Positions 17,569-26,170 of a DNA stretch of 42,399 bases are shown here, piece by piece; within the stretch, counting starts at the first letter, position 1, and the number at the start of each line of letters is the position of its first letter. Where the stretch lies: positions 1 to 42,399 of the forward strand of contig CANRJX010000005.1 in the NCBI GenBank assembly GCA_947631095.1, given 5' to 3'. The DNA is from an uncultured Wohlfahrtiimonas sp. (lineage in GTDB: Bacteria; Pseudomonadota; Gammaproteobacteria; Cardiobacteriales; Wohlfahrtiimonadaceae). Position numbers and translations under genes: made by a program. The notes beneath the pieces were generated by a model, which searched no databases, was not told the origin of the DNA, and saw nothing but the letters and a program-made list of their open reading frames with translations.

Positions 17569-19467
17569 ATGTCTGAAAAAAAATATACCGCGAGTTCCAT
17601 TGAAGTTTTAACAGGTTTAGATCCGGTTAAAAAACGACCAGGCATGTACACCGACACAACAAGACCGAATCATTTACTTCAAGAAGTGATTGATAACTCT
17701 GTCGACGAAGCATTAGCAGGATTTGCCAATCATATTACGATTACGTTATATAAAGATGGATCATATGGCGTCCAAGACAATGGTCGTGGTATGCCTGTTG
17801 ATATTCATCCTGAGCATGGTGTGAGCGGCGTTGAGTTAATATTAACTAAATTGCATGCAGGTGGTAAATTTAATCAAGATGTTTATCACTATTCTGGTGG
17901 TTTACATGGTGTAGGCGTTTCTGTGGTTAATGCTTTATCAAAAAGATTAGAAGTTAAAGTGATACAAAACGGATACCGTTATCATATTGCTTTTGCCGAT
18001 GGTGAATGCGTCGAAACTTTGACTAAAGAAGCGCATAATAATAAAAAAGATCAAGGTACAGAAGTTCGTTTTTGGCCAAATGCTTCGTATTTTGACCATG
18101 AGAAAGTGGCAAAAAACCGACTAATTCCATTATTAAAAGCAAAAGCATTATTGGCAGCAGGTTTAAAAATAACTTTAATCGATGAAAATGTTGCTGAAGA
18201 TTCTCAAGATGCTCGATTGGAATGGTATTTTCAGGGCGGTATTACTGAATATGTAGAAGATCAATTAAGTAATGAAGAAATTTTGCCAGTTGCATCAATC
18301 ATTGGCGAGTTTACGGGTGAAACAGAAGAGTTCACTTGGGGCTTGGCTTGGAGCAAAGAAACTACGCCAATTATGATGGAAAGCTATGCTAACTTAATTC
18401 CGACCACGCAAGGCGGAACGCATGTTAATGGATTAAAAAATGGTTTAACAGAATCTATTCGTGATTTTTGTGAGCAACGTAACTTATTACCAAGAAATTT
18501 AAAAATTACGCCTGAAGATGTCATGCAAAATTTAAATTTTTTATTGTCATTAAAAATGGTTGAGCCACAGTTTGCAAGTCAAACAAAAGAGCGTTTAAGT
18601 TCTCGTCATATTGCAGGGATCATCTCTGTTGCAGTAAAAGATTTCTTCACATTGTGGTTAAATAAACATGTTGAAGATGGTTTAGAAATCATTACCTTAA
18701 TCATTGAAAATGCGAATTCGAGATTAAAATCATCTAAAGCTGTAGTGCGTAAGAAAATATCTCAAGGGCCTAAACTGCCTGGGAAATTAGCAGATTGTGT
18801 GAGCAATGATGTTGCTTTGACTGAGTTGTTTTTAGTGGAAGGTGACTCTGCTGGTGGCTCAGCTAAACAAGCTCGAGATAAAAATGTTCAAGCAATTATG
18901 GCGCTGCGCGGAAAAATTTTAAATACTTGGGAAGTGGAATCTGATCAAATATTATCATCGCAAGAAATTAATGATATTTCGATCGCGATTGGTGTTGATC
19001 CTGGTAGTGATAATTTAGAAGGGTTGCGCTATGGAAAAGTCTGCATTTTAGCCGATGCTGACTCTGATGGTTTACATATTGCGACATTAATTTGTGCGCT
19101 ATTTTTAAAACATTTTAGGCCGTTAGTTGAAGCTGGACATATTTTTGTTGCTATTCCACCGCTTTATAGATTAGATATTGGTAAAGAAATATATTATGCT
19201 TTAGATGAGTATGAGAAAAATGAACTAATAAAAAAATATAGTAAAAATAAAAAACAAGTTTCTGTAACACGTTTTAAAGGTTTGGGTGAGATGAACCCAA
19301 TTCAACTAAGAGAAACAACAATGTCGCAAGATACTCGTCGATTGGTGCAATTAATGATTGGGGATTCTGATATAAATCAAGTGTTTGATCGGTTGCTTAA
19401 TAAGAAAATGAGCGCTAAACGTAAAGAATGGATTGAAATTCAAGAATTTAATGGTCTAGAGGGCTAA
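17569..19467 (+). CDS. parE: DNA topoisomerase IV subunit B
   Basis: The 632-residue product has the GHKL ATPase motifs EVIDNSVDEALAG, DNGRGMPVDIH and GGLHGVGVSVVNAL. The TOPRIM motif EGDSAGGSAKQARDK starts near residue 423, and DADSDGLHI and the C-terminal RFKGLGEMNP follow. Length is typical for ParE (about 630) and well short of gammaproteobacterial GyrB (about 800, with an insertion). With ParC, not in this window, it decatenates daughter chromosomes. Confidence 0.95.
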   Translation: MSEKKYTASSIEVLTGLDPVKKRPGMYTDTTRPNHLLQEVIDNSVDEALAGFANHITITLYKDGSYGVQDNGRGMPVDIHPEHGVSGVELILTKLHAGGKFNQDVYHYSGGLHGVGVSVVNALSKRLEVKVIQNGYRYHIAFADGECVETLTKEAHNNKKDQGTEVRFWPNASYFDHEKVAKNRLIPLLKAKALLAAGLKITLIDENVAEDSQDARLEWYFQGGITEYVEDQLSNEEILPVASIIGEFTGETEEFTWGLAWSKETTPIMMESYANLIPTTQGGTHVNGLKNGLTESIRDFCEQRNLLPRNLKITPEDVMQNLNFLLSLKMVEPQFASQTKERLSSRHIAGIISVAVKDFFTLWLNKHVEDGLEIITLIIENANSRLKSSKAVVRKKISQGPKLPGKLADCVSNDVALTELFLVEGDSAGGSAKQARDKNVQAIMALRGKILNTWEVESDQILSSQEINDISIAIGVDPGSDNLEGLRYGKVCILADADSDGLHIATLICALFLKHFRPLVEAGHIFVAIPPLYRLDIGKEIYYALDEYEKNELIKKYSKNKKQVSVTRFKGLGEMNPIQLRETTMSQDTRRLVQLMIGDSDINQVFDRLLNKKMSAKRKEWIEIQEFNGLEG

Positions 19468-19476
19468 ATTTATAAA

Positions 19477-19505
19477 TTGATTTTATAAATCGCACCTAGT
19501 AAACT
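19477..19505 (+). promoter_or_regulatory. Possible pilM operon promoter
   Basis: TTGATT (19477-19482) and TAAACT (19500-19505) are 17 bases apart and lie 45 bases upstream of pilM, after the parE stop. The hexamers are only moderate matches. Confidence 0.4.
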
Positions 19506-19550
19506 TTGCTAAATTAATTCTAATAAAAAAATTAATAGAGGATAATAATT

Positions 19551-20588
19551 ATGGCTAAAAAGCCGAGTGTATGTATCGGGATAGATATTGGCTCATATTC
19601 AATAAAAATAGCCGAAATACAAAAAAAAGGTAGAGATTATATTCTGACAAGAGCATTGGTTTTTAACTGTGAAGGTGACTGGAAAGATGGTCTGCCAACA
19701 GATGTAGATGTTGCAGGGATCACATTAAATAAGGCAGTTGCAGCCTTTGGTGGTTTAAAAGAAGCTTCAATGGCGATTCCAACTTCTGTTGCAATGGTTC
19801 GTTCAGTGCCCTTAGATTCTCGCTTAAAAACTGATGAGTTATGGAAAACAATTGAAGCAAACGTTTCTCAATATTTTCCATTTTCAGCAGAAGAGGTTTT
19901 TTTAGATTTTATTCCGATTAAACCATCACTCACTTTGGATGGTCATACAGATGTTTTAATTGTTGCTGCACAAAAAGAGTTTGTGAATCAACGTGAAATT
20001 TGTGCGGATATTGCGGGCATTAAAGTGACATCTATTGATATTAATATCTATGCAATCCTTGATTTGTTGCATGTGCAAGATGCCTTAGCTGATAAGTCAG
20101 ATTATGATGCTGTCATGGTTTTTGATATTGGTTTGTATCAATCAGGGTTAAATATTGTAACTGGTGATCAATCTGTTTATGTCAGAGATGTATCAATTGG
20201 TGGTGAGCGCTTAACACAAATTATAGCTGAGCATAAAGGCATTTCTATAGCTGATGCAGAAAAATTAAAATTAAGTAAATCTCCTGAAATAGCTGATAGT
20301 TTGAATCAATTTGTGCTAGAAGTGAATATGCAATTGCAATCAGCGATAGATGTTTATATTTCTAATAACCCACAAATTACACTGCATGAACTTTATATTG
20401 TGGGTGCCACAGCATGTTATACAGAGTTAGAAGATGTATTACGCTCGCAGCTGAAAGATATCAATGTAATCTCATTATCTCCCGAAACATTGTTTGAAAT
20501 AGATGGAAAAATCTATCCAAAATTGAATAATGCAAGTATTCATAGTTTAACGACAGCCACAGGTCTAGCAATGAGAGGATTATTATAA
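19551..20588 (+). CDS. pilM: Type IV pilus inner-membrane platform protein PilM
   Basis: The 345-residue protein has an actin-like/FtsA-like fold. It begins CIGIDIGSYSIKIAEIQKKG (phosphate-1 motif) and contains VFDIGLYQSGLNI (phosphate-2-like) and a C-terminal YIVGATACYTELEDVL. PilM binds the N-terminal tail of PilN and couples cytoplasmic ATPases to the pilus alignment complex. The ribosome site is AGAGGA. It opens pilMNOPQ and its TAA directly abuts the pilN ATG. Confidence 0.93.
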   Translation: MAKKPSVCIGIDIGSYSIKIAEIQKKGRDYILTRALVFNCEGDWKDGLPTDVDVAGITLNKAVAAFGGLKEASMAIPTSVAMVRSVPLDSRLKTDELWKTIEANVSQYFPFSAEEVFLDFIPIKPSLTLDGHTDVLIVAAQKEFVNQREICADIAGIKVTSIDINIYAILDLLHVQDALADKSDYDAVMVFDIGLYQSGLNIVTGDQSVYVRDVSIGGERLTQIIAEHKGISIADAEKLKLSKSPEIADSLNQFVLEVNMQLQSAIDVYISNNPQITLHELYIVGATACYTELEDVLRSQLKDINVISLSPETLFEIDGKIYPKLNNASIHSLTTATGLAMRGLL

Positions 20589-21146
20589 ATGATAGTAAAA
20601 ATTAATTTATTACCTTGGCGTGAAGAGTTAAAGATTCAAGAAGAAAATAAAATAAAACGCTTCTTGACGTTGAGTTGTTTAATTGGGGCTTTATTGGCTG
20701 GCGGAGTTATTTTCTTGATTCAACAAGAGCTAGATTCAAGAGCATACAGAACGCATTTGATTGATGCTGAATTGTCTCAATTAGCAAATGTTGAATCACA
20801 GATGAATGAGCGAAAAGCACAAACAGAACGATTAAAACAACAATTAGATGTTTTAAAGCAACTTGCTGAGCAAAGATCTGAAGTTGTTAATTTAATGGAA
20901 AAATTTTCATCAGTGACACCTCAGGATGCTTTCATCGTATCTTTAGCATTTACTTTAGATCAATTGAGTTTTAATGCATTAGCTAAAGATAAAGACACGC
21001 TTGCAATGCATTTGGATAATTTGGACAATTTTATTGGCCCTGCACCAATACCACCACATCATGAAGTATTAATGGATGGTAACAGAGTCATCTCTTATAG
21101 TGTTGTAGTTGATCCAAAACAGTCTGATAAGGGTGGTAAAAAATGA
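20589..21146 (+). CDS. pilN: Type IV pilus alignment protein PilN
   Basis: The 185-residue bitopic protein starts with IVKINLLPWREE, the conserved PilN motif that inserts into PilM. One transmembrane helix follows (about 25-45), then a coiled-coil and ferredoxin-like periplasmic part. It forms heterodimers with PilO. It starts immediately after the pilM stop and overlaps pilO by 4 bases (ATGA), indicating translational coupling. Confidence 0.92.
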   Translation: MIVKINLLPWREELKIQEENKIKRFLTLSCLIGALLAGGVIFLIQQELDSRAYRTHLIDAELSQLANVESQMNERKAQTERLKQQLDVLKQLAEQRSEVVNLMEKFSSVTPQDAFIVSLAFTLDQLSFNALAKDKDTLAMHLDNLDNFIGPAPIPPHHEVLMDGNRVISYSVVVDPKQSDKGGKK

Positions 21147-21808
21147 ATATTAATTTAGATTTTAATGAACTTCTTACCATTGAATATTTGGCAAAGCAAC
21201 CGATATGGATAAAAGGTATTGTGTTGTTATTGGCTGCGATTATCACTTTTGGGATTGTTTTTTTTGCAGCGTTTAAATATTTTGATTATGAAGCTCAGTT
21301 TCAAGCTCAAAAAAGTAATGAAGAACGAAAGCTCAATGAATTAGCGACTAAGCTAGAATTTAAAGCACTGGCAGATAGATATTTAGCAGAAATTGAGCAA
21401 GTAAATAAATTGCTTGAAGAAGTTAGAAAAAAACTCCCTAGAGATTTAAATGCAGCAAACTTTATTGAACAGCTAAATTTAAATGCAAATCAAGCTGGCA
21501 TAGAAGTTGTCAAATCTATTCCTTTAAAACCAATTTCCGAAGGGTTTTATACAAAAATACCTGTGAGAATTGAAGGGTGTGCAACTTATGACCAAATTGG
21601 GCAATTTGTTGCTAATTTATCAGAAATAGAAAGAATTATTACTCTAGAGAACTTTGGTTTAAATAGTTATGTGCCTGCAAATCAATTACCGACAGGTTTA
21701 CAATCTATTCAAACGGTTAAAGATGTTAATGTGCCAAGATTTGATTGTGGTACATCAGGTAGACAAGCATTTTCAGCGATGATCTCTACATATCGTTATA
21801 ATTCATAG
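21143..21808 (+). CDS. pilO: Type IV pilus alignment protein PilO
   Basis: The 221-residue bitopic protein has a short cytoplasmic N-terminus, a transmembrane helix (about 24-47), a coiled coil (about 50-110, KLNELATKLEFKALAD onward) and a C-terminal ferredoxin-like domain with VRIEGCATYDQIGQFVANLSEIERII. It partners PilN and PilP in the periplasmic bridge between the platform and the secretin. Confidence 0.92.
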   Translation: MNINLDFNELLTIEYLAKQPIWIKGIVLLLAAIITFGIVFFAAFKYFDYEAQFQAQKSNEERKLNELATKLEFKALADRYLAEIEQVNKLLEEVRKKLPRDLNAANFIEQLNLNANQAGIEVVKSIPLKPISEGFYTKIPVRIEGCATYDQIGQFVANLSEIERIITLENFGLNSYVPANQLPTGLQSIQTVKDVNVPRFDCGTSGRQAFSAMISTYRYNS

Positions 21809-21819
21809 GAAAGTATAAT

Positions 21820-22416
21820 ATGAATAATAAAATAATTATAAGTATATTATTTACAAGCATTTTGCTTCAGGGATGTTTGGAAAACTTCGAAGAGTCTGCT
21901 CCAATTGATCAAAGAATTTTAGAGACAAAACAACGTGTGAATCAAATCGTTAGAGCAAAACACATTGAGAGTGTCGCGAATAATGTTAGTTTAGGTGATA
22001 CAAGCCTTTTTTATCTGCAACAAGGTAGGGATCCATTTGTCGCAACTGGTTTTTTTAAGGGCTTTTTTACCTACGGTGATATTAATGTTGATTCAAGTTC
22101 AAAGGTTCGTTTAAAGGAAGATCCTTCAAGATCGCCGGGCTATAAACCTGGGCCATTTGAAAAATATGAATTAAGTAGTCTCACAATGATAGGTGTAATG
22201 TCTTTAGCTAATGGTGAAACAGCAGCTTTAATTGATGTTGGTCAAAATAAAATAATGATGCTTAAAATAGGCGATTATATTGGTCGAGACTTTGGTAGAG
22301 TAACTGATATTACTGAGAAGTCAGTTTTTGTCGAAGAAAAATTTGGCTCAATTAATAAAGATGATTCACAAGCTTGGATCGTTTTGCCTAATAAAATAGA
22401 TTTAAAAATAAAATAA
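21820..22416 (+). CDS. pilP: Type IV pilus lipoprotein PilP
   Basis: The 198-residue precursor has a lipoprotein signal with lipobox LLQGC (Cys19). A disordered linker follows, then the C-terminal beta-sandwich homology region with FEKYELSSLTMIGVMS and ALIDVGQNKIMMLKIGDYIGRDFGRVTDI, which binds the PilQ N-domains. It lies 11 bases after pilO and 13 bases before pilQ. Confidence 0.92.
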   Translation: MNNKIIISILFTSILLQGCLENFEESAPIDQRILETKQRVNQIVRAKHIESVANNVSLGDTSLFYLQQGRDPFVATGFFKGFFTYGDINVDSSSKVRLKEDPSRSPGYKPGPFEKYELSSLTMIGVMSLANGETAALIDVGQNKIMMLKIGDYIGRDFGRVTDITEKSVFVEEKFGSINKDDSQAWIVLPNKIDLKIK

Positions 22417-22429
22417 TTGGAGAATATTT

Positions 22430-24475
22430 ATGAGATCAATACAACGAATGAAAGGCTATAAAATAAGCCTGTTTTCTATAGCTTTATCATGCTTAATGTT
22501 GACCGTTAGTAATGCGCAAAAATTAACCGCTGTAGAGTCTATAACGCTTGCAAATGGAGACATGGAGTTACGTTATCATTTTGATAAAAATATTTCTGCT
22601 CCAAAATCATTTTATTTAGAAGATAAGGATTTGTTAGTTGTTGATTTTGCATCAAGTGGATTTAATCAAGTATTAAAAAATCGTACAGTTAACAATAATA
22701 TGGTCAGTGACGTTAATAACTTATATGCAAATAATAAAGTACGTTCAACGATCAAATTAAAATCTAATGTCGATTATAGTGTGACTAACAAGGGACAAGA
22801 GGTTGTTGTAACATTATCTCCTGCAAATAAATACTCTGTTGCACAACCAGTATGGGACAATTCTGTACAGTCAAATATTCCATCTTTAGAAGTTCAACAA
22901 CCTGTTGTAAAGGATGTTGGGTTTTATAGAAATTCGCAAGGTGCTGGTGTTATTGAAGTATTCTTGCCAAATGACAAAACTCAAGTTCAATTAATTGATG
23001 AGCAGACTAGAGGCTTAACTTTATCTGTCTTAGGTACTGCTTGGAATCCTTCTCAGGTTAGACGAATTGAAGTCACAGACTTTGCAACACCAGTATCAGC
23101 CATTGAAGTTGTTAATAATAATGGTGTTGCAGGTGTTAAAATTCGTACGCAATCCAATTATGAATTTAGTAGCCAACAAATAGGATCTAAATATCAGTTA
23201 ATTGTGAAGCCAAAAAAACAAGTTGTACAAACAGCAAAAAGTGCTTTAGGCGACAAAGATAATTTTACAGGTGATTTAATCAGTATAAACTTTCAAGACA
23301 TTGATGTAAGAGCAATATTGCAAATTATAGCGGATTTTACAGGTTTAAATATTGTCGTGAGTGACAGTGTTAATAGTAGAATAACGATTCGTTTACAAAA
23401 TGTTCCTTGGGATCAGGCTTTGGATGTTGTTTTGCGTTCAAAAGGCTTGGTTAAGCAGCAAAGTGGTAATGTTGTGTATATTATGCCTGCGAGTGAAGCT
23501 AGAACATTAGATCCTGATTTAATTACTGAAATTATTCAAATTAATAATGCAAAAGCACCTGATATTGCACAAATTTTATCTTCATCTCAAACTTCTAATA
23601 ATGATAATACTCGCAATCAATCAACTGGGATCTCACAACATGGTATGTTGACAGTTGATCCGAATCAAAACTTATTGATTGTCCGTGATACACCAGAGCA
23701 AATGAGAATCATTAGAGAGTTAATTACTCGTTTAGATAAGCCACTTCGTCAAGTTGTTATTAAAGCTCAAATTGTTGCTACAACTGATAATTTTACACGT
23801 CAACTTGGTGTTAAATGGGGGTTGGATGGTAAAAAAGGTTCTTGGGAGGCATCAGATAATAAGTATGGTGTAATGCCTGGTGGTATAACGCCTTCATCTG
23901 GTAGTAACATTTGGGGAGGTGGTATGACTGATCTAAGTGTTGCAGGTAATACTATCGCGGGATTAGCGATTTTACGTAGAAACTTTTCTGCAGCCTTAGA
24001 GTTACAAGCAATGCAAACCGAAGGTAAAGGTGAAGTTTTAGCAAGTCCAACATTAATGACTACCGATAGACAAGAGGCATTTATTAATGAAGGTTCTCAG
24101 ATTGCATATTCCACTGTCAGCGATAATGGAACGAATACTGAATTTAAAGATGTTGTTATGGAACTAAAAGTAACACCAAGCATTACTCCTGATGACAATA
24201 TTATTATGGATATTAATATTAAAAAAGATGACCCTGATCCGCAGGCTAATGGTGAAATGCAAATTAGAAAACGCGAGATTAAAACTCAAGCAATTGTTCG
24301 AGATGGTGAAACTGTAGTATTAGGTGGTATTTATACTGTAACATCTGGTACAGAAGTACAAAAAGTCCCATTTTTAGGTGATTTACCATTCGTTGGTAAC
24401 TTATTTAAAAATAATATCAACTTTAACAATAAAGCTGAATTAGTAATTTTCTTAACGCCAAATATTGTTAAGTAG
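22430..24475 (+). CDS. pilQ: Type IV pilus secretin PilQ
   Basis: The 681-residue precursor has a signal peptide (about 1-29, ending VSNA) and AMIN domains in the N-terminal 250 residues. A secretin/TonB short N-terminal domain follows (ISINFQDIDVRAILQIIADFTGLNIVVSD region, about 283-315), then the N1 domain with NLLIVRDTPEQM and the secretin core (about 440-681) ending DLPFVGNLFKNN. It forms the outer-membrane pore for the pilus fibre. The start has a GGAGA ribosome site. A terminator-like hairpin that overlaps the aroK start follows 27 bases after the stop. Confidence 0.95.
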   Translation: MRSIQRMKGYKISLFSIALSCLMLTVSNAQKLTAVESITLANGDMELRYHFDKNISAPKSFYLEDKDLLVVDFASSGFNQVLKNRTVNNNMVSDVNNLYANNKVRSTIKLKSNVDYSVTNKGQEVVVTLSPANKYSVAQPVWDNSVQSNIPSLEVQQPVVKDVGFYRNSQGAGVIEVFLPNDKTQVQLIDEQTRGLTLSVLGTAWNPSQVRRIEVTDFATPVSAIEVVNNNGVAGVKIRTQSNYEFSSQQIGSKYQLIVKPKKQVVQTAKSALGDKDNFTGDLISINFQDIDVRAILQIIADFTGLNIVVSDSVNSRITIRLQNVPWDQALDVVLRSKGLVKQQSGNVVYIMPASEARTLDPDLITEIIQINNAKAPDIAQILSSSQTSNNDNTRNQSTGISQHGMLTVDPNQNLLIVRDTPEQMRIIRELITRLDKPLRQVVIKAQIVATTDNFTRQLGVKWGLDGKKGSWEASDNKYGVMPGGITPSSGSNIWGGGMTDLSVAGNTIAGLAILRRNFSAALELQAMQTEGKGEVLASPTLMTTDRQEAFINEGSQIAYSTVSDNGTNTEFKDVVMELKVTPSITPDDNIIMDINIKKDDPDPQANGEMQIRKREIKTQAIVRDGETVVLGGIYTVTSGTEVQKVPFLGDLPFVGNLFKNNINFNNKAELVIFLTPNIVK

Positions 24476-24502
24476 CTATTGATTATTATTGTGAAAGAAT
24501 AG

Positions 24503-24540
24503 AAACTATTGGTCATGAATATGATCAATAGTTTTTTTTT
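24503..24540 (+). terminator. A/T-rich hairpin plus T tract overlapping the aroK start
   Basis: Bases 24503-24516 pair with 24521-24534 over 14 bp with a single G-U, around the loop GAAT. Nine T run from 24532 to 24540, six of them beyond the stem. The shape is that of an intrinsic terminator for pilMNOPQ, although only 3 of the 14 pairs are G-C, so it may be weak. Both possible aroK ATG codons (24515, 24521) and the TTG (24509) lie inside it, so it could also hinder aroK initiation. Confidence 0.55.
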
Positions 24541-25072
24541 AGTCGGGCCTATGGGCGTTGGGAAGACAACGTTAGGAAAGTTATTAGCAAAAAAATTAAA
24601 CTACTCTTTTATAGATAGTGATATTTGGATTGAGGAAACTGAAAAGCAATCGATCCCTGATATATTTTCAGCTTTTGGAGAAACGGTCTTTCGTGATATC
24701 GAATCTCGAGCCATAGATACTTTAACCAATCAATCTAATATCATCCTATCGACAGGTGGTGGTGCTATTTTGCGTGATATTAATCGGGAAAGATTAAAGT
24801 CTAGAGGTAAGGTAATTTTTTTAGATTTATCCCCTGAGCAAATTTTTGAGCGGATAAAAGGTGATAAGAATAGACCCTTATTGCAGACTGATAATCCTCT
24901 CATAACACTTCGTTCTATTTATGACCATCGTAAAGCACTATATTTAGACTCTGCCCATTATCATGTTAATGTTGATGGAAAAACACCTAACCAAATTAGT
25001 GAATTGCTGGTTAATTTGTATAATGATACAGAAAATTTTTCATCCAACTGGTGTACACCCTTAAAGAAATAA
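24515..25072 (+). CDS. aroK: Shikimate kinase
   Basis: From ATG 24515 the protein has 185 residues. The Walker A is GPMGVGKTT, followed by FIDSDIWIEE (Asp for shikimate), FRDIESRAI, STGGGAILR and the lid DKNRPLL, all standard AroK. It phosphorylates shikimate in the chorismate pathway. The start could also be ATG 24521 or TTG 24509; no good ribosome site is visible for any, and all lie in a hairpin. A T9 run forms codons 6-9. It is followed three bases later by aroB, the classic order. Confidence 0.92.
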   Translation: MNMINSFFLVGPMGVGKTTLGKLLAKKLNYSFIDSDIWIEETEKQSIPDIFSAFGETVFRDIESRAIDTLTNQSNIILSTGGGAILRDINRERLKSRGKVIFLDLSPEQIFERIKGDKNRPLLQTDNPLITLRSIYDHRKALYLDSAHYHVNVDGKTPNQISELLVNLYNDTENFSSNWCTPLKK

Positions 25073-25075
25073 ATT

Positions 25076-26170
25076 ATGAAAATTATTGATATTGAATTAG
25101 AGGATCGTTCTTATCCTATTTACATTGCTACAACAAACCAATTTTTAGAACAACTGGAAACTAAAGTTAAAGGTGATAATGTTTTAATTGTCTCTAATAC
25201 GACGATTGCACCTTTGTACATTGATTATGTTGCAGGATTATTACCGAATAAAAAAGTTGAAACATTGGTTTTAGATGATGGCGAAATTTTTAAGAATAAT
25301 GATTCTCTACAAAAGATTATTACAAAATTATTAACTCTAAAATATACACGATCTTCAACATTGATAGCCTTAGGCGGTGGCGTCATTGGCGATTTAGTAG
25401 GATTTGCAGCAAGTATTTATCAACGCGGCATCGATTTTATCCAATTTCCGACAAGCCTTTTAGCTCAGGTTGATAGTTCTGTTGGAGGTAAAACAGCAAT
25501 TAATCATCCTTTAGGCAAAAATATGGTTGGTACCTTTTATCAACCTAAAGCTGTATTTATCAATGTGGATGTATTGGATACTTTGCCAAGAAGAGAGTTT
25601 ATCAGTGGTTTGGCTGAAGTGATTAAATATGGCTTGATCAGAGATGCATCTTTTTTCTATTGGTTAAAAGATAATAAAGATGCAATTTTAATGCGCGATA
25701 AAACTGTTATTAAAGAATTGGTGGCGCGTTCTTGCCAGAATAAAAAAGAAATTGTCATGGAAGATGAGTTTGAGCAAGGCAATAGGGCATTGTTAAACTT
25801 AGGCCATACATTTGGACATGCGATTGAGAAAAATTTAGGTTATAAAGGCATTTTACATGGTGAAGCTGTTGCGGTAGGCATGAGAATGGCTGCAATTGTT
25901 TCCGTTAAAATGAATTTGATGACAGAAGCGCAGCAAGTCGAAATTGAAGAAACACTGAGAAACTTTTTATTACCGACTGAAATGAAACAGCAATTCTCTT
26001 TTGAAGAAATGTGGGAGGCGATGTTGTTAGATAAAAAGAATACTTCTACAGATATTCGATATATCTTACTTTCTGACATTGGTCATGGTGTTGTCACGGG
26101 TAATGTACCCAAAGAATATATCGAAGAAGCATTTAATATGACTATGCTGAAGGATGAGAGAGATATTTGA
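25076..26170 (+). CDS. aroB: 3-dehydroquinate synthase
   Basis: The 364-residue product shows the NAD-binding GGGVIGDLVGFAASIYQRG, the DSSVGGKTAINHPLGKN motif, the metal ligands in EVIKYG and LGHTFGHAIE, and HGEAVAVGM. It converts DAHP to 3-dehydroquinate, the second step of the shikimate pathway. The TGA stop overlaps the TTG start of the next gene, suggesting translational coupling along aroK-aroB-AAA/SPOR. Confidence 0.96.
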   Translation: MKIIDIELEDRSYPIYIATTNQFLEQLETKVKGDNVLIVSNTTIAPLYIDYVAGLLPNKKVETLVLDDGEIFKNNDSLQKIITKLLTLKYTRSSTLIALGGGVIGDLVGFAASIYQRGIDFIQFPTSLLAQVDSSVGGKTAINHPLGKNMVGTFYQPKAVFINVDVLDTLPRREFISGLAEVIKYGLIRDASFFYWLKDNKDAILMRDKTVIKELVARSCQNKKEIVMEDEFEQGNRALLNLGHTFGHAIEKNLGYKGILHGEAVAVGMRMAAIVSVKMNLMTEAQQVEIEETLRNFLLPTEMKQQFSFEEMWEAMLLDKKNTSTDIRYILLSDIGHGVVTGNVPKEYIEEAFNMTMLKDERDI

